Assembly: GCA_964416595.1 (NCBI GenBank)
Contig: CAYQES010000014.1
Coordinates: forward strand, 5,281 to 69,280
Source of the DNA: JAKFYM01 sp964416595
Lineage (GTDB): Bacteria > Bdellovibrionota > UBA1018 > CAIPTA01
DNA: 64,000 nucleotides
Direction of reading: 5' to 3'
The position numbers and the translations under genes were made by a program. The notes under the pieces were generated by a model, which had not been told where the DNA came from, did not search any database, and saw only the letters and a list, made by a program, of their open reading frames with translations. Numbering within the stretch: position 1 is the stretch's first letter; each line of letters starts with the position of its first letter. Shown here in pieces: positions 17,240 through 25,476 of this stretch.

Positions 17240-17329
17240 GGAGAGGTGGCCGAGTGGCCGAAGGCACACCCTTGCTAAGGGTGCATAGGTGAAAACCTAT
17301 CGAGGGTTCGAATCCCTCCCTCTCCGCCA
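17240..17329 (+). tRNA. tRNA-Ser (anticodon GCT)
   Basis: A class II tRNA with a long variable arm (ATAGGTGAAAACCTAT hairpin). Acceptor GGAGAGG pairs with CCTCTCC. The anticodon stem CACCC/GGGTG holds loop TTGCTAA, giving GCT, which reads AGU/AGC. CCA is encoded. It follows tRNA-Arg by 23 nt and is probably co-transcribed. Confidence 0.96.
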
Positions 17330-17332
17330 AGT

Positions 17333-17379
17333 CATTCGGATATCAGATATCAAGATATCCGATATCGGATATCTGAATG
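17333..17379. repeat. Array of five GATATC palindromes inside an inverted repeat
   Basis: GATATC occurs at 17339, 17346, 17354, 17361 and 17368, with spacing of 7, 8, 7 and 7. The outer arms CATTCGGATATC (17333-17344) and GATATCTGAATG (17368-17379) are reverse complements apart from one G-U-compatible position. The array can fold into several alternative hairpins. It lies directly after tRNA-Ser and 23 bases before the next gene. No T-run follows, so it is not a standard terminator; it may be an operator or processing site. Confidence 0.75.
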
Positions 17380-17402
17380 GATATAAAAGATCAGGATTCT
17401 AA

Positions 17403-18053
17403 ATGTCACATAAAAGATTAAGCCTTTGTTTTTCCCTTCTCACGCTTTTCTCTCTCTCGAGCTGTGCTTTCTCCCCAGAAGAAATCAGGAAAATGGAAGC
17501 CGAAAAATGCAGCTCCTACACCTGTACTTACGAAGATGGTTATACTCAAGGTGTGAATGCTGGCATGGAAAAGAAACCCATGCAGTCTCATTTGGATTTC
17601 TGTAACCAGTGTGATCCCGCTTCTTTGCAAAAGTTAAAGGCAGGTTATGTGGCTGGTTATAGAGAGGGATTGCAGGCATCGGAGAAAAACGTTCATATTG
17701 TTGTGAAGAATGATTTCGGCGGAGTAGAGAGTTGTAGTGAATTTAAAGACCGATCCTGCAACGGGGTGTATGGCGACGACAAAAAATTCTGTCAGCTTTG
17801 CAAAAATGAAAAATCCTGTTTTATGGATTTTTCCGGTTTAGAAAAAGATTTCTGCGAGGCTTACTGGGATGATCGCCCCTGCATGATCGCGTTTGATTCA
17901 AAAATAGATCGTGGCTGGTGTGAAAATATTAAAGAAAATAAAAACTGTTTCATGGCCTTCGATGGTGATGCTAGAAAAGCTTGCGAAGATGGAATGGTTC
18001 CCGGCCTGCACTTAAGATGGTTGAGCTATTATAAGGCGAAAAAACAACCCTAG
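17403..18053 (+). CDS. Cys-rich repeat lipoprotein, unknown function
   Basis: A 216-aa secreted lipoprotein with signal peptide and lipobox LSSC. I do not recognise a family. The C-terminal half contains about four imperfect repeats of 20-23 residues. Each begins with Cys followed by a Y/F about four residues later, and has a second Cys about 12 residues on (for example CFMDFSGLEKDFCE, CMIAFDSKIDRGWCE, CFMAFDGDARKACED). The many even-spaced cysteines suggest disulfide-stabilised repeats in the periplasm or at the surface. The N-terminal half has GYTQGVNAG and GYVAGYREG, a second short Gly/Tyr repeat. Confidence 0.75.
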   Translation: MSHKRLSLCFSLLTLFSLSSCAFSPEEIRKMEAEKCSSYTCTYEDGYTQGVNAGMEKKPMQSHLDFCNQCDPASLQKLKAGYVAGYREGLQASEKNVHIVVKNDFGGVESCSEFKDRSCNGVYGDDKKFCQLCKNEKSCFMDFSGLEKDFCEAYWDDRPCMIAFDSKIDRGWCENIKENKNCFMAFDGDARKACEDGMVPGLHLRWLSYYKAKKQP

Positions 18054-18157
18054 AATTACATATAATCAGCTTGCTCAAATTTAAAGCCACTCAGTTTGAT
18101 GAATATAGGACGACCCGAAATCCTTTGGCCCAGGCCTTCGCAATGTAAAAGGGCACT

Positions 18158-18550
18158 TCAATAGCGCATTTCTTTATTAAAATAATATTTAAATTCTAAA
18201 ACATTGTTCGAGGGATCACTTAAGCAGAAAGTAAGGTGTTCTTCCGGTTGGCCGGAAAAATTGTTCTCAGTTTTGCGAAGTATCTTGAGTCCGCTCTTTT
18301 CGGCGGTGTTATATAAGGCATCGAATGCTTCCCGCGTGGCGAAGGTTAATCCAAAATGACGGGGGTATTTGTGTGATTCCGGTGCGCAGTGCTCGGGACT
18401 AAGGTGGCAAACCACTTGATGGCCCCAAAAATCTATGGTGATACGGTCATCATAGCGCCGCGCCACCCGGCAACCAAGGCGTTGGTAAAAATCAGCGGCC
18501 ATCTCAAGATTGGTGCAGGGGATGGCTAGGTGAAAAATCGCTTCATCCAT
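18158..18550 (-). CDS. Glyoxalase/VOC-superfamily protein
   Basis: A 130-aa single-domain vicinal-oxygen-chelate protein with two beta-alpha-beta-beta-beta modules. Likely metal ligands are His7 (FHLAIP), a His in HFGLTF and a Glu in VLEFKYY near the C terminus. VOC proteins include glyoxalases, extradiol dioxygenases and antibiotic-resistance proteins; the substrate cannot be told from sequence. It lies 17 nt downstream of the ATP-grasp gene on the same strand and is probably co-transcribed. Confidence 0.82.
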   Translation of the reverse strand: MDEAIFHLAIPCTNLEMAADFYQRLGCRVARRYDDRITIDFWGHQVVCHLSPEHCAPESHKYPRHFGLTFATREAFDALYNTAEKSGLKILRKTENNFSGQPEEHLTFCLSDPSNNVLEFKYYFNKEMRY

Positions 18551-18567
18551 AGAGTGTAATGCTTAGT

Positions 18568-19701
18568 TTACAAAAAACCGTATTCTACTTTTACGTTCTG
18601 AATGAACTTATCATAAAGCTCATCGGCATCCACTTTACTTTTTCCCTTAACCAAAAATGTGCTCCAGCGGTCATCGGTGGTTTGGGGATTGGAAAGATCT
18701 TTTCCTAGTGGAAAAAGAAGCCGGTTTTCGACGGAAAATTTTTGGGATTGGCTAATGTCTACGCCGTTAACCAAACCCGGTTTGAATGGATACGTGCCCC
18801 AAATCGCATAGTTGTTTTCCTTGTGCTGGAAGGAAAATGGTTTGTTGCAAATAAAATTTAGGAGTTCGTTATAATAGGAAATTCCATAGCTATGTTTAAA
18901 TATTTTTGGAGCCAAAATTCCTGGCCGTCCCTCAATTTCGATCACATAATTTTTTCCGCCACAAAGCTTTGTTTGCACATGTAGAATGATTTTGTCGCAT
19001 TCCAAAGCGGTAGCTAAAGTGCTAAATTTCGATTCTATTTCACTCATTTGTTCTATAGATGGAGTAAAAGGCTCCACTCTTGTTTTAAATACACTGGGGG
19101 CAGCGGCGATTGTGTCGATGGTGGCTCCGATGAAATGGAATTTTCCTTTGTCTACGTACCCCTCGAATATGACTTCTGGGCCATCTAAATATTCTGTAAC
19201 GATAAATTCGCCATAGTCAGGGTGTTCGCTGATATTTTCATGAAGTAAATCGGAGCCTTTTTGAAAATAACGAACTCCTCTAGAGCCCACACCGCATCTG
19301 GGTTTAATGATGGCTGGTTTATCGTGAAAATATTCACTCATGCCGAAAATCTTAGAGAAGGCAGGAACGTTAATTCCGAATTTTTTTAGTGTGTTGTATG
19401 TCTCCCATTTATCTAAAAAAACATTTACGTGGTGTTCTTTGATCCCGGGAAATCCAAATTTTGAATTAGCTTCTGCGATCAAAGAATATTGCTTCCCAAG
19501 AGGAAGTGGCAGGATGAAATCCATCTCTTCGAGAGATTGGAAGAAAGATTTTCTTCCACCAGGAACGATTTTATCGGCAAGATACGCAACTTCTGCGCAG
19601 GGATCTGAGGAGGAAATGGTAACGAAAAATCCAAGGGATTTAGCCGCTTCTATGGCGTCTAGGGCTTCCACAGAACCATACGGGCTAATTACTTTTTTCA
19701 T
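18568..19701 (-). CDS. ATP-grasp ligase (amino-acid ligase-like)
   Basis: A 377-aa ATP-grasp enzyme. The N-terminal pre-ATP-grasp Rossmann domain begins KKVISPYGSVEAL. The central nucleotide domain has the Gly-rich loop KPRCGVGSRGV (about 134-144) and the E-EY adenine-binding segment. The metal-binding EIEGRPG is near residue 270. The family activates a carboxylate as acyl phosphate and joins it to an amine, as in dipeptide ligases, PurK or CPSase. The long C-terminal part (about 300-377) is not recognised. It neighbours a VOC protein and 2OG oxygenases. Confidence 0.82.
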   Translation of the reverse strand: MKKVISPYGSVEALDAIEAAKSLGFFVTISSSDPCAEVAYLADKIVPGGRKSFFQSLEEMDFILPLPLGKQYSLIAEANSKFGFPGIKEHHVNVFLDKWETYNTLKKFGINVPAFSKIFGMSEYFHDKPAIIKPRCGVGSRGVRYFQKGSDLLHENISEHPDYGEFIVTEYLDGPEVIFEGYVDKGKFHFIGATIDTIAAAPSVFKTRVEPFTPSIEQMSEIESKFSTLATALECDKIILHVQTKLCGGKNYVIEIEGRPGILAPKIFKHSYGISYYNELLNFICNKPFSFQHKENNYAIWGTYPFKPGLVNGVDISQSQKFSVENRLLFPLGKDLSNPQTTDDRWSTFLVKGKSKVDADELYDKFIQNVKVEYGFL

Positions 19702-19796
19702 AAAATTTAGCGGAATCTTGGCCCATTGTTAATGGTATACTGTTCTCTATTTATCATGAAAAATCAAATGTAAGGCCTGGAGAATTTGACACGTGC

Positions 19797-20371
19797 ATGC
19801 ACAAGTGTAAGGGTGGTTTGCCCGGCGTGCCAAGGCAGGTGTTTGGTTTGCATACAGTTAGCCCTTTTTTATTTTCTCTGGCTAAAGATCCCGATATTCT
19901 ACAAACAGTAAAAAAAATTTTGGGAAATGAGATTTACCTCTTTCAAACCCGCATTAACCATAAAGAGGCAAGGGTTGGAAAGGGATATGGTTGGCATTCG
20001 GATTATGCCCACTGGCATGAAGTTAGGGGGTTGAAAGAACCGAAGGTGGTTCTGGTTTCGATTTATTTAGACGAGCAGAATGAAAAAAACGGTGCTTTGC
20101 AACTTGTGCCGGGCAGCCGCCATCAACCATTTTTTGAAGATCAATACGGATATTTCTCTTCTGATGCGGGGAAGTCAAAAATACAAAAACCCTCTGAAAA
20201 GTGTGGAATCAAAGAAGTGTGCGGCTCCCGAGGGAGTTTGTTGATTATGAACGCTCACGTATTGCATAGAAGTGGGCAAATACATCCGAGCATTCCCGCA
20301 GAGTTTTGACTCTTGTGTATAACACTTTTAGAAAATCGACTGCCCATAGAATGCAATTTGGATATCAGTGA
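19797..20371 (+). pseudogene. Broken phytanoyl-CoA dioxygenase-family oxygenase (frameshift)
   Basis: A PhyH/ectoine-hydroxylase-like 2OG-Fe(II) oxygenase. The iron site H-x-D is in YGWHSDYAHWHEVRGL (His67, Asp69), followed by LDEQNEKNGALQLVPGS and the distal His in HVLHRSG. The intact frame stops at 20309, just before the expected 2OG-binding arginine. Adding one base in the CCC at 20295-20297 restores RRVLTLVYN and continues to a stop at 20369-20371, a typical PhyH C terminus. The N terminus is also about 60 residues short, with no good start upstream. Genuine decay or sequencing error cannot be told apart here. Confidence 0.75.
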
Positions 20372-20404
20372 AGATGTCGTTGCTGCGCCCAACCCCCAGT
20401 TACT

Positions 20405-21235
20405 TTAGACGGTTCCCTCTAAAATTTGCGCTCGTAACATGCGCCGATCTTCAGTTTGTGAAGATTTGGAGCGAGCATGAGAAAGGCGTACGTTGCAGGA
20501 AATCACCATATCGTATTTTTCCCATCGATGAGTGTAGATATGCTTTTGTTTCAGTGGGTAGATTTTTTTGAGTAAATCTAAACTTTCCACCTCACTGAAA
20601 CCATCGAAGCACTCAAAATCCGCATGACTTATATCAAAGAATGGTGTTCCACAGTGATCTAGCCGTACCAAAGGTTTGCGGCGAGTGGCGGTTTCCGCTA
20701 GCTGCGCCCTTTTTTCTTCAAAGCCATCCTTTTGTGCGGCATTGTTATAAAAGGTTTCATTTCTCTTATAAAAACTAGAAAGACTTTCGCGCACAACTAA
20801 TTTTTTAGCTTGTTCTTGTAAATCTGGATCGAGATCGTGGAAGGCTAGAGTGTGGTTGTAGAATGAAGTGTTGCCACCCTCTTGAGAGGGATTGAGGCAG
20901 TAGAGCACAAGGGTGCGGATATAACGTTTGGGTTGAACTCTGGGGTACGTGGCATCCTGATGCCAGTCTAAATGATAGTGAGCATATTGCTCTATTTTAT
21001 TGCCTTCAGCATGATTGCTAATGAGTTGAACCCGGGAATCTTGGTTGTAATCAAATTGCTTTCTTAATAAGCCAAATTGTTCACACCAATCGGCAAATTC
21101 ACTTTCGTGGGAGAAGCGAGCATTTTTCACTACTAGTAAGGGATTGACCTTAATCCATTCTTGGAAAAGGGCGAGATTGCGGAAATCTGGCTCTTCGATT
21201 TTGATCCCAAAGGGAGTCAGATTTGTGATCCTCAT
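20405..21235 (-). CDS. TauD/TfdA-family 2OG-Fe(II) dioxygenase
   Basis: A 276-aa oxygenase that should couple 2OG decarboxylation to substrate hydroxylation. The iron facial triad is His92-x-Asp94 (LDWHQDATYP) and His253 (NVRLSHARS). The 2OG-binding arginine is probably in DRRMLRAQ (about 264). The N terminus with FGIKIEE and LVVKNARFS is typical of the TauD family. Substrate unknown; relatives act on taurine, clavaminate precursors and other amino-acid derivatives. It faces the broken PhyH gene and is divergent from the methyltransferase at 21334. Confidence 0.87.
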   Translation of the reverse strand: MRITNLTPFGIKIEEPDFRNLALFQEWIKVNPLLVVKNARFSHESEFADWCEQFGLLRKQFDYNQDSRVQLISNHAEGNKIEQYAHYHLDWHQDATYPRVQPKRYIRTLVLYCLNPSQEGGNTSFYNHTLAFHDLDPDLQEQAKKLVVRESLSSFYKRNETFYNNAAQKDGFEEKRAQLAETATRRKPLVRLDHCGTPFFDISHADFECFDGFSEVESLDLLKKIYPLKQKHIYTHRWEKYDMVISCNVRLSHARSKSSQTEDRRMLRAQILEGTV

Positions 21236-21333
21236 GTATGAAAAATTTAGTATCCTCGCAGGGTAAAATCCAGTGATTCATTAGGTTAAATCTGCTATGA
21301 ATTTTTCATTCTGGGATAAATGGGGATGAACTT

Positions 21334-22023
21334 ATGATAGAAACTCAAGTATTTTTAGACCCACTGCATGGATTGAAATTGCCAAAGGGAACTCCTGGTC
21401 AGTTGCATTCAGAAACGAGCCTGGGGTTTGGTTATCTTTATTATGGCTTGAGCCGCATCATTAATCCGAAATGTGTGGTGTGTATTGGTAGTAAGTGGGG
21501 CTTCTCTCCCGCCCTTTTTGCTTTAGGGCAAAAACATGCCCAGGGGGATGGAAGGGTGTATTTTATTGATGCGGGATACGAGCAAAATCGTGATGACCTA
21601 AATAAATCCTGGGGTGGCGCTGGGATTTGGAAGAATTCTGGTGGGCAACCTTTTGTGGATTTAGATCTAAATAACGTGGAAATGATTGTAGCTCGAACCA
21701 GCGATGTGTCTTGGGATAAGGATATCGATATCCTGCTGATCGATGGGGATCATACCTACGAAGGCTGTAAATACGATTACGAAAAATTCGGTCCCTACGC
21801 TTCCTATATTTTGTTTCACGACACCTCTTATTTAGAGGACACGCGTCGCATTCAGTATGATGGTAGTATTTTACCCCCTTTGAAAAATGAAAGATCTCAA
21901 TACCAATTCGGTGTGCGAAAATTGGTATCGGAGATAGAGGCGCCAAAATTTGAAATTCCTATTTTTTCTGGCCTAACGCTGATCGATAATCGGGAAGCTA
22001 AAAAAAATAAAAGACCTCTCTGA
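21334..22023 (+). CDS. Class I SAM-dependent methyltransferase (Methyltransf_24-like)
   Basis: A 229-aa protein. Motif I is CVVCIGSKWGFSP, with an unusual Ser-Lys in place of the usual acidic and Gly residues. Motif IV DILLIDGDHTYEGCKYDYE and the later YILFHDTSY match the family that includes cephalosporin-hydroxylase-like and glycan methyltransferases. Substrate unknown. It starts a three-gene plus-strand operon; its stop overlaps the start of the next gene (TGATG). Confidence 0.75.
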   Translation: MIETQVFLDPLHGLKLPKGTPGQLHSETSLGFGYLYYGLSRIINPKCVVCIGSKWGFSPALFALGQKHAQGDGRVYFIDAGYEQNRDDLNKSWGGAGIWKNSGGQPFVDLDLNNVEMIVARTSDVSWDKDIDILLIDGDHTYEGCKYDYEKFGPYASYILFHDTSYLEDTRRIQYDGSILPPLKNERSQYQFGVRKLVSEIEAPKFEIPIFSGLTLIDNREAKKNKRPL

Positions 22024-23435
22024 TGACTCACTGGCAAAGAATTTTTTCTTCGGAAGAAATAGCGCAGTCAAAACTATTGCAAATCTTCTTCTGGGTGCTG
22101 TGGCTAGGCTCTCTAATTTCTTTGTACTACTGGTCCCAGCAAGGATTTGGTGCCCGGGAAGAGGGTCTATGTTGGGCGCATTTTCCAAATTGTAAAGAGT
22201 GGCGATTTTTTTCTGCCTTCCCGGCTTCTTACGGCTCTTATGGTTTTTATCTAATCCTATTTTGCCTTTTGCTTTACCAGGGCTTTTTCATGCTCAAGGA
22301 AAAGTGGGCACACGCTATGATGGTGGCCGGCGGCTTATTGCTTTGGCAGATTTTTTGTTTCTTTTTCCTCACCTATTCTATTCCCGCTAATTTTGAATAT
22401 TTTCATATGGGGTTGTCTGCGGTATTTTTGTGGAGCTCAAATAAAAAAGTTTTCTGTCAGCGGGTATTGGTTCTTTTGTATTTTTTGTCAGCCACGTTGA
22501 AGTGGCATGAATCTTGGGCTCTCGGCACATATTTTTCCGCTTTAGAGCTTGGACTGCCTTTTGTTCCGAAAAACAGCATCCCATTTTTGACCAATTTCGT
22601 GATTCTATTGGAAACACTTAGCCCACTACTTTTGCTGAGGGAGGGCAAATGGCAGCGCTTGGTTTTCTGGTTGCTAGTGGCTTTTCACCTCTATTCTATG
22701 CTGATGGTGGGTTATCGCTATCCGATACACACCCTTTTACCGTTATTGGTTCTATTTTCTCGATTCGAAGATGGTGGAGTTAGGATTCCCGCCAGCAAAA
22801 AAGAGATCGCCGGATGGTTTGTTATTGGCTTTTTTACTGTATGGCAAATCCCACACATCTATTATTTAGAAGAAACAAAGTGGGATTTGCGCTCTTATAA
22901 ATATGGCGTTGGCATGTTTGATTCCAATCACCAGTGTTGGTCTACCTATCGGGTGGTGAAAAAAGATGGAACTGTAGAAACAGAAGAGCAAAGATCTAGA
23001 GCTTCGCAGCAAAGGTGTCAGGTGTATTCTTTTTGGTATTTTGCCAAGCAGCGATGTTTGTCGGATCCATCTATTGCGCGGATGGAATGGACATATGCTC
23101 ACTCCATCAATGGCTCTCCCTTTAAAAAACAAGTGGATGGGAAAAATATTTGCGAACTAACCTATGGTGGGCTGAAGGGTAGTGATTGGGTGATCCCATT
23201 TCCGCAAGCGGAGGTTTTGGGCTACCCTTATGCCAATTATTTGCATGGAGAGGATCCGAACCCGAGCGGGCCCATAATGGCGGAAACCCAACAAATTTTT
23301 CTTACCCAAAGCCAAGAGTGGCTACGGCCTCACACTTCGGGCCTCGTTCGTTTTTGGCAGATTTTATGGGTACTGGTTGCTGCAATAGTTTTATTTCAAT
23401 GGGTGCGGTTTTGGGGGGATAAAAAATCTTGTTGA
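22023..23435 (+). CDS. Polytopic membrane protein, HTTM/vitamin-K-carboxylase-like
   Basis: 470 aa with about nine transmembrane helices, then a soluble loop (about 300-440) rich in Cys and Trp, and a final helix. The core resembles HTTM-domain proteins, which are related to vitamin-K-dependent gamma-carboxylase: note LSATLKWHESWALGTYF and the later AFHLYSMLMVGYRYPIH. Function of bacterial members is largely unknown. It overlaps the methyltransferase by one base and the next glycosyltransferase by seven. A second, clearer HTTM protein lies at 33883. Confidence 0.55.
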   Translation: MTHWQRIFSSEEIAQSKLLQIFFWVLWLGSLISLYYWSQQGFGAREEGLCWAHFPNCKEWRFFSAFPASYGSYGFYLILFCLLLYQGFFMLKEKWAHAMMVAGGLLLWQIFCFFFLTYSIPANFEYFHMGLSAVFLWSSNKKVFCQRVLVLLYFLSATLKWHESWALGTYFSALELGLPFVPKNSIPFLTNFVILLETLSPLLLLREGKWQRLVFWLLVAFHLYSMLMVGYRYPIHTLLPLLVLFSRFEDGGVRIPASKKEIAGWFVIGFFTVWQIPHIYYLEETKWDLRSYKYGVGMFDSNHQCWSTYRVVKKDGTVETEEQRSRASQQRCQVYSFWYFAKQRCLSDPSIARMEWTYAHSINGSPFKKQVDGKNICELTYGGLKGSDWVIPFPQAEVLGYPYANYLHGEDPNPSGPIMAETQQIFLTQSQEWLRPHTSGLVRFWQILWVLVAAIVLFQWVRFWGDKKSC

Positions 23436-25474
23436 ATCGACCATTATTGAAGAGAGATCCGTTACCATTTTTATCTCCTGCCGGATTGGCGGCATTCTTT
23501 CTTTTTCTTATCTGTATCTATGCGTTTGTGGCCAGCATAACGGTTACAATTGTGGGACAACAAGGGGTCCGCCTTTTGGCTTACTATTATAATGCCCTCC
23601 TATTTTTTCTTATGGCCGCGTCCTATTATGGTGCCGGTGCAATTCAATTTTTGAGGGCACGGATTCGTTGGAAAAACTGTGCGGTCATTGGTGCTGCCGC
23701 CCTTTTTACCTTTGGAGTTTGGTTTTATTATCGAAAGCCTTTGTTATTTTATTCTGCTATTTGGTTTGATGAGGCCACCCAATTTTTTTGGCGGGATCGA
23801 TTTTGGGATACAGTGAAGCTGGCGGCCGTGCAACAACAGCCCCCTCTAGACTATTATTTTTCCGGATTTGCTCGGCATCTATTTGGTGCTTCTGAATTTG
23901 CGATTCTATTTCATGCGGTGGCCTTTGGTATTTTTGGCCTGATCCTTTTCTCTCTTTGGCTTTATAAGGTTCGGCTTCCTCTTTTCCTTTTTTCAATACC
24001 ATTGATTTTATTCGCCGGGCAAAGTGTATTGCTACAATATAGCACCGAGGCCCGCCCCATTTCTTTGGGCGTATTTTTTTCCATATTTGTGCTGATTTTT
24101 TTGCATGAAAGTTTTGTACGAGGGCGCGTGCAATTCTTTCTGCTATTCCCGGCCACTACTCTTCTATTATTGTCGTTGGGATTGCAGCCCATCTTTTTTC
24201 TTTTTTGTTTGGCCTTGAGCACATTGCCCGTTGCAATCTTCCGTTTAAAAAGGAGTCAGCTTTATTTTTTAGGCTTCACATTGTTAGCGCTACCATTATT
24301 GCTGTTTGCTCCGATTTTGCACGAGATCTATATGGAATCGAAAAAAATCAATCAATTTGTTTCCGGTTCTTTTTGGAGTGCATGGAAGGATGGAATAGCG
24401 TCATTGCAGTGGAGTGATGTGAAAAACTACAGCTTATCTTTTTATGGAGCAAGGTGGTTTCTATGGGTGGCCCCTGTTATTTTGCTTGTCACGATTCTTT
24501 GTGATCGGTTGCTTAAATCTAAACGTTGGCGACAATCGTTACTGATTAGTACGGCAGCGACTCTATTTTTATTCACCTTCCCTCTTGTTTTTCAGATTTT
24601 CTGGAACATTATCAATTGGTCGTTATATCCAAAATATTTTGTTCTTTGGATCACGGGTCTGATTTGCTTAATTGTTTGGGCCACCGCCGATTTTCTTCAA
24701 AAAGTCCCTTTTCGTTGGCACGCCAAGGGGAAATACGTGTGGACCTTTCTTTTTCTTGGCTTGGGCGTGAGCGTTTCTTGGAAATTGCATAATAAATTTA
24801 TTCCACCTCAAAGAGAGCGCGCGCTAGAAATTTTAAACTTGAGGCCGGATTGGCGCAAAACAAGTAACCTTTCTTTAGACAATAAGAATGTGTCGCTTTT
24901 TATTTCAGTTCCCTATTCTGCTTTTAATTGGGAGGGCAGCTTACTTTACGACTATGTGTCTGGGTTGGCGTACGCAAAAAAGGACGATCGAATTGTAAAA
25001 TTAGTGCATTATAAAAATCGAGTAGACTATGGCATTACTTTTGATTTATATCGAATTTCTGACGGTTTAGCATCCTACCAGGGCCAGTGGTCAGACCTAA
25101 TTTTTCTTCTAAGGATTTATGACCACGATAAAAATGATCAAATAAAGGATCTGGTTCGCTACCTTACTCCGCATGTTGACGCCGTTATTTTTGATATCCG
25201 TGGGTATATTGCATTTAAGTTAAATAACCAAGATTCTCCCATACAGGCTACAAAATCCTTTTATAAAAAGATCATCGATTATGCGGAAACAGACCCCAGA
25301 AATTTTTATTTGGTGGATTCTCTGCTGGGCGAATCTCTTTTGCTGCAAGATAAAAAGAGTGCCATTGCCCAGCTGGCTCTATTGAAGAAAGTGTTGGCAA
25401 ATAGCCAAATCTCCGCGGACAGCGAAGTGCATTTGTATGTGCGCAGGCTAGAGAAAAAAGTAAATGAGTTGTAG
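23429..25474 (+). CDS. GT-C-fold membrane glycosyltransferase (PMT/ArnT-like)
   Basis: 681 aa with about eleven to twelve N-terminal membrane helices and a soluble C-terminal domain (about 460-681). The first external loop has the acidic motif IWFDEATQFFWRDR followed by QQQPPLDYYFSGF, the pattern of the dolichyl/undecaprenyl-phosphate-sugar-dependent PMT_2 family. It should move a sugar from a lipid carrier to a lipid or protein outside the inner membrane. The start is TTG 23429, overlapping the previous stop. It meets the convergent asnB-like gene with only two bases between. Confidence 0.8.
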   Translation: MLNRPLLKRDPLPFLSPAGLAAFFLFLICIYAFVASITVTIVGQQGVRLLAYYYNALLFFLMAASYYGAGAIQFLRARIRWKNCAVIGAAALFTFGVWFYYRKPLLFYSAIWFDEATQFFWRDRFWDTVKLAAVQQQPPLDYYFSGFARHLFGASEFAILFHAVAFGIFGLILFSLWLYKVRLPLFLFSIPLILFAGQSVLLQYSTEARPISLGVFFSIFVLIFLHESFVRGRVQFFLLFPATTLLLLSLGLQPIFFLFCLALSTLPVAIFRLKRSQLYFLGFTLLALPLLLFAPILHEIYMESKKINQFVSGSFWSAWKDGIASLQWSDVKNYSLSFYGARWFLWVAPVILLVTILCDRLLKSKRWRQSLLISTAATLFLFTFPLVFQIFWNIINWSLYPKYFVLWITGLICLIVWATADFLQKVPFRWHAKGKYVWTFLFLGLGVSVSWKLHNKFIPPQRERALEILNLRPDWRKTSNLSLDNKNVSLFISVPYSAFNWEGSLLYDYVSGLAYAKKDDRIVKLVHYKNRVDYGITFDLYRISDGLASYQGQWSDLIFLLRIYDHDKNDQIKDLVRYLTPHVDAVIFDIRGYIAFKLNNQDSPIQATKSFYKKIIDYAETDPRNFYLVDSLLGESLLLQDKKSAIAQLALLKKVLANSQISADSEVHLYVRRLEKKVNEL

Positions 25475-25476
25475 AA

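Noticed and set aside
17333..17379. CRISPR-like array
   Set aside because: The repeats are six-base palindromes with one- or two-base spacers, far too short for CRISPR, and no cas genes are near.
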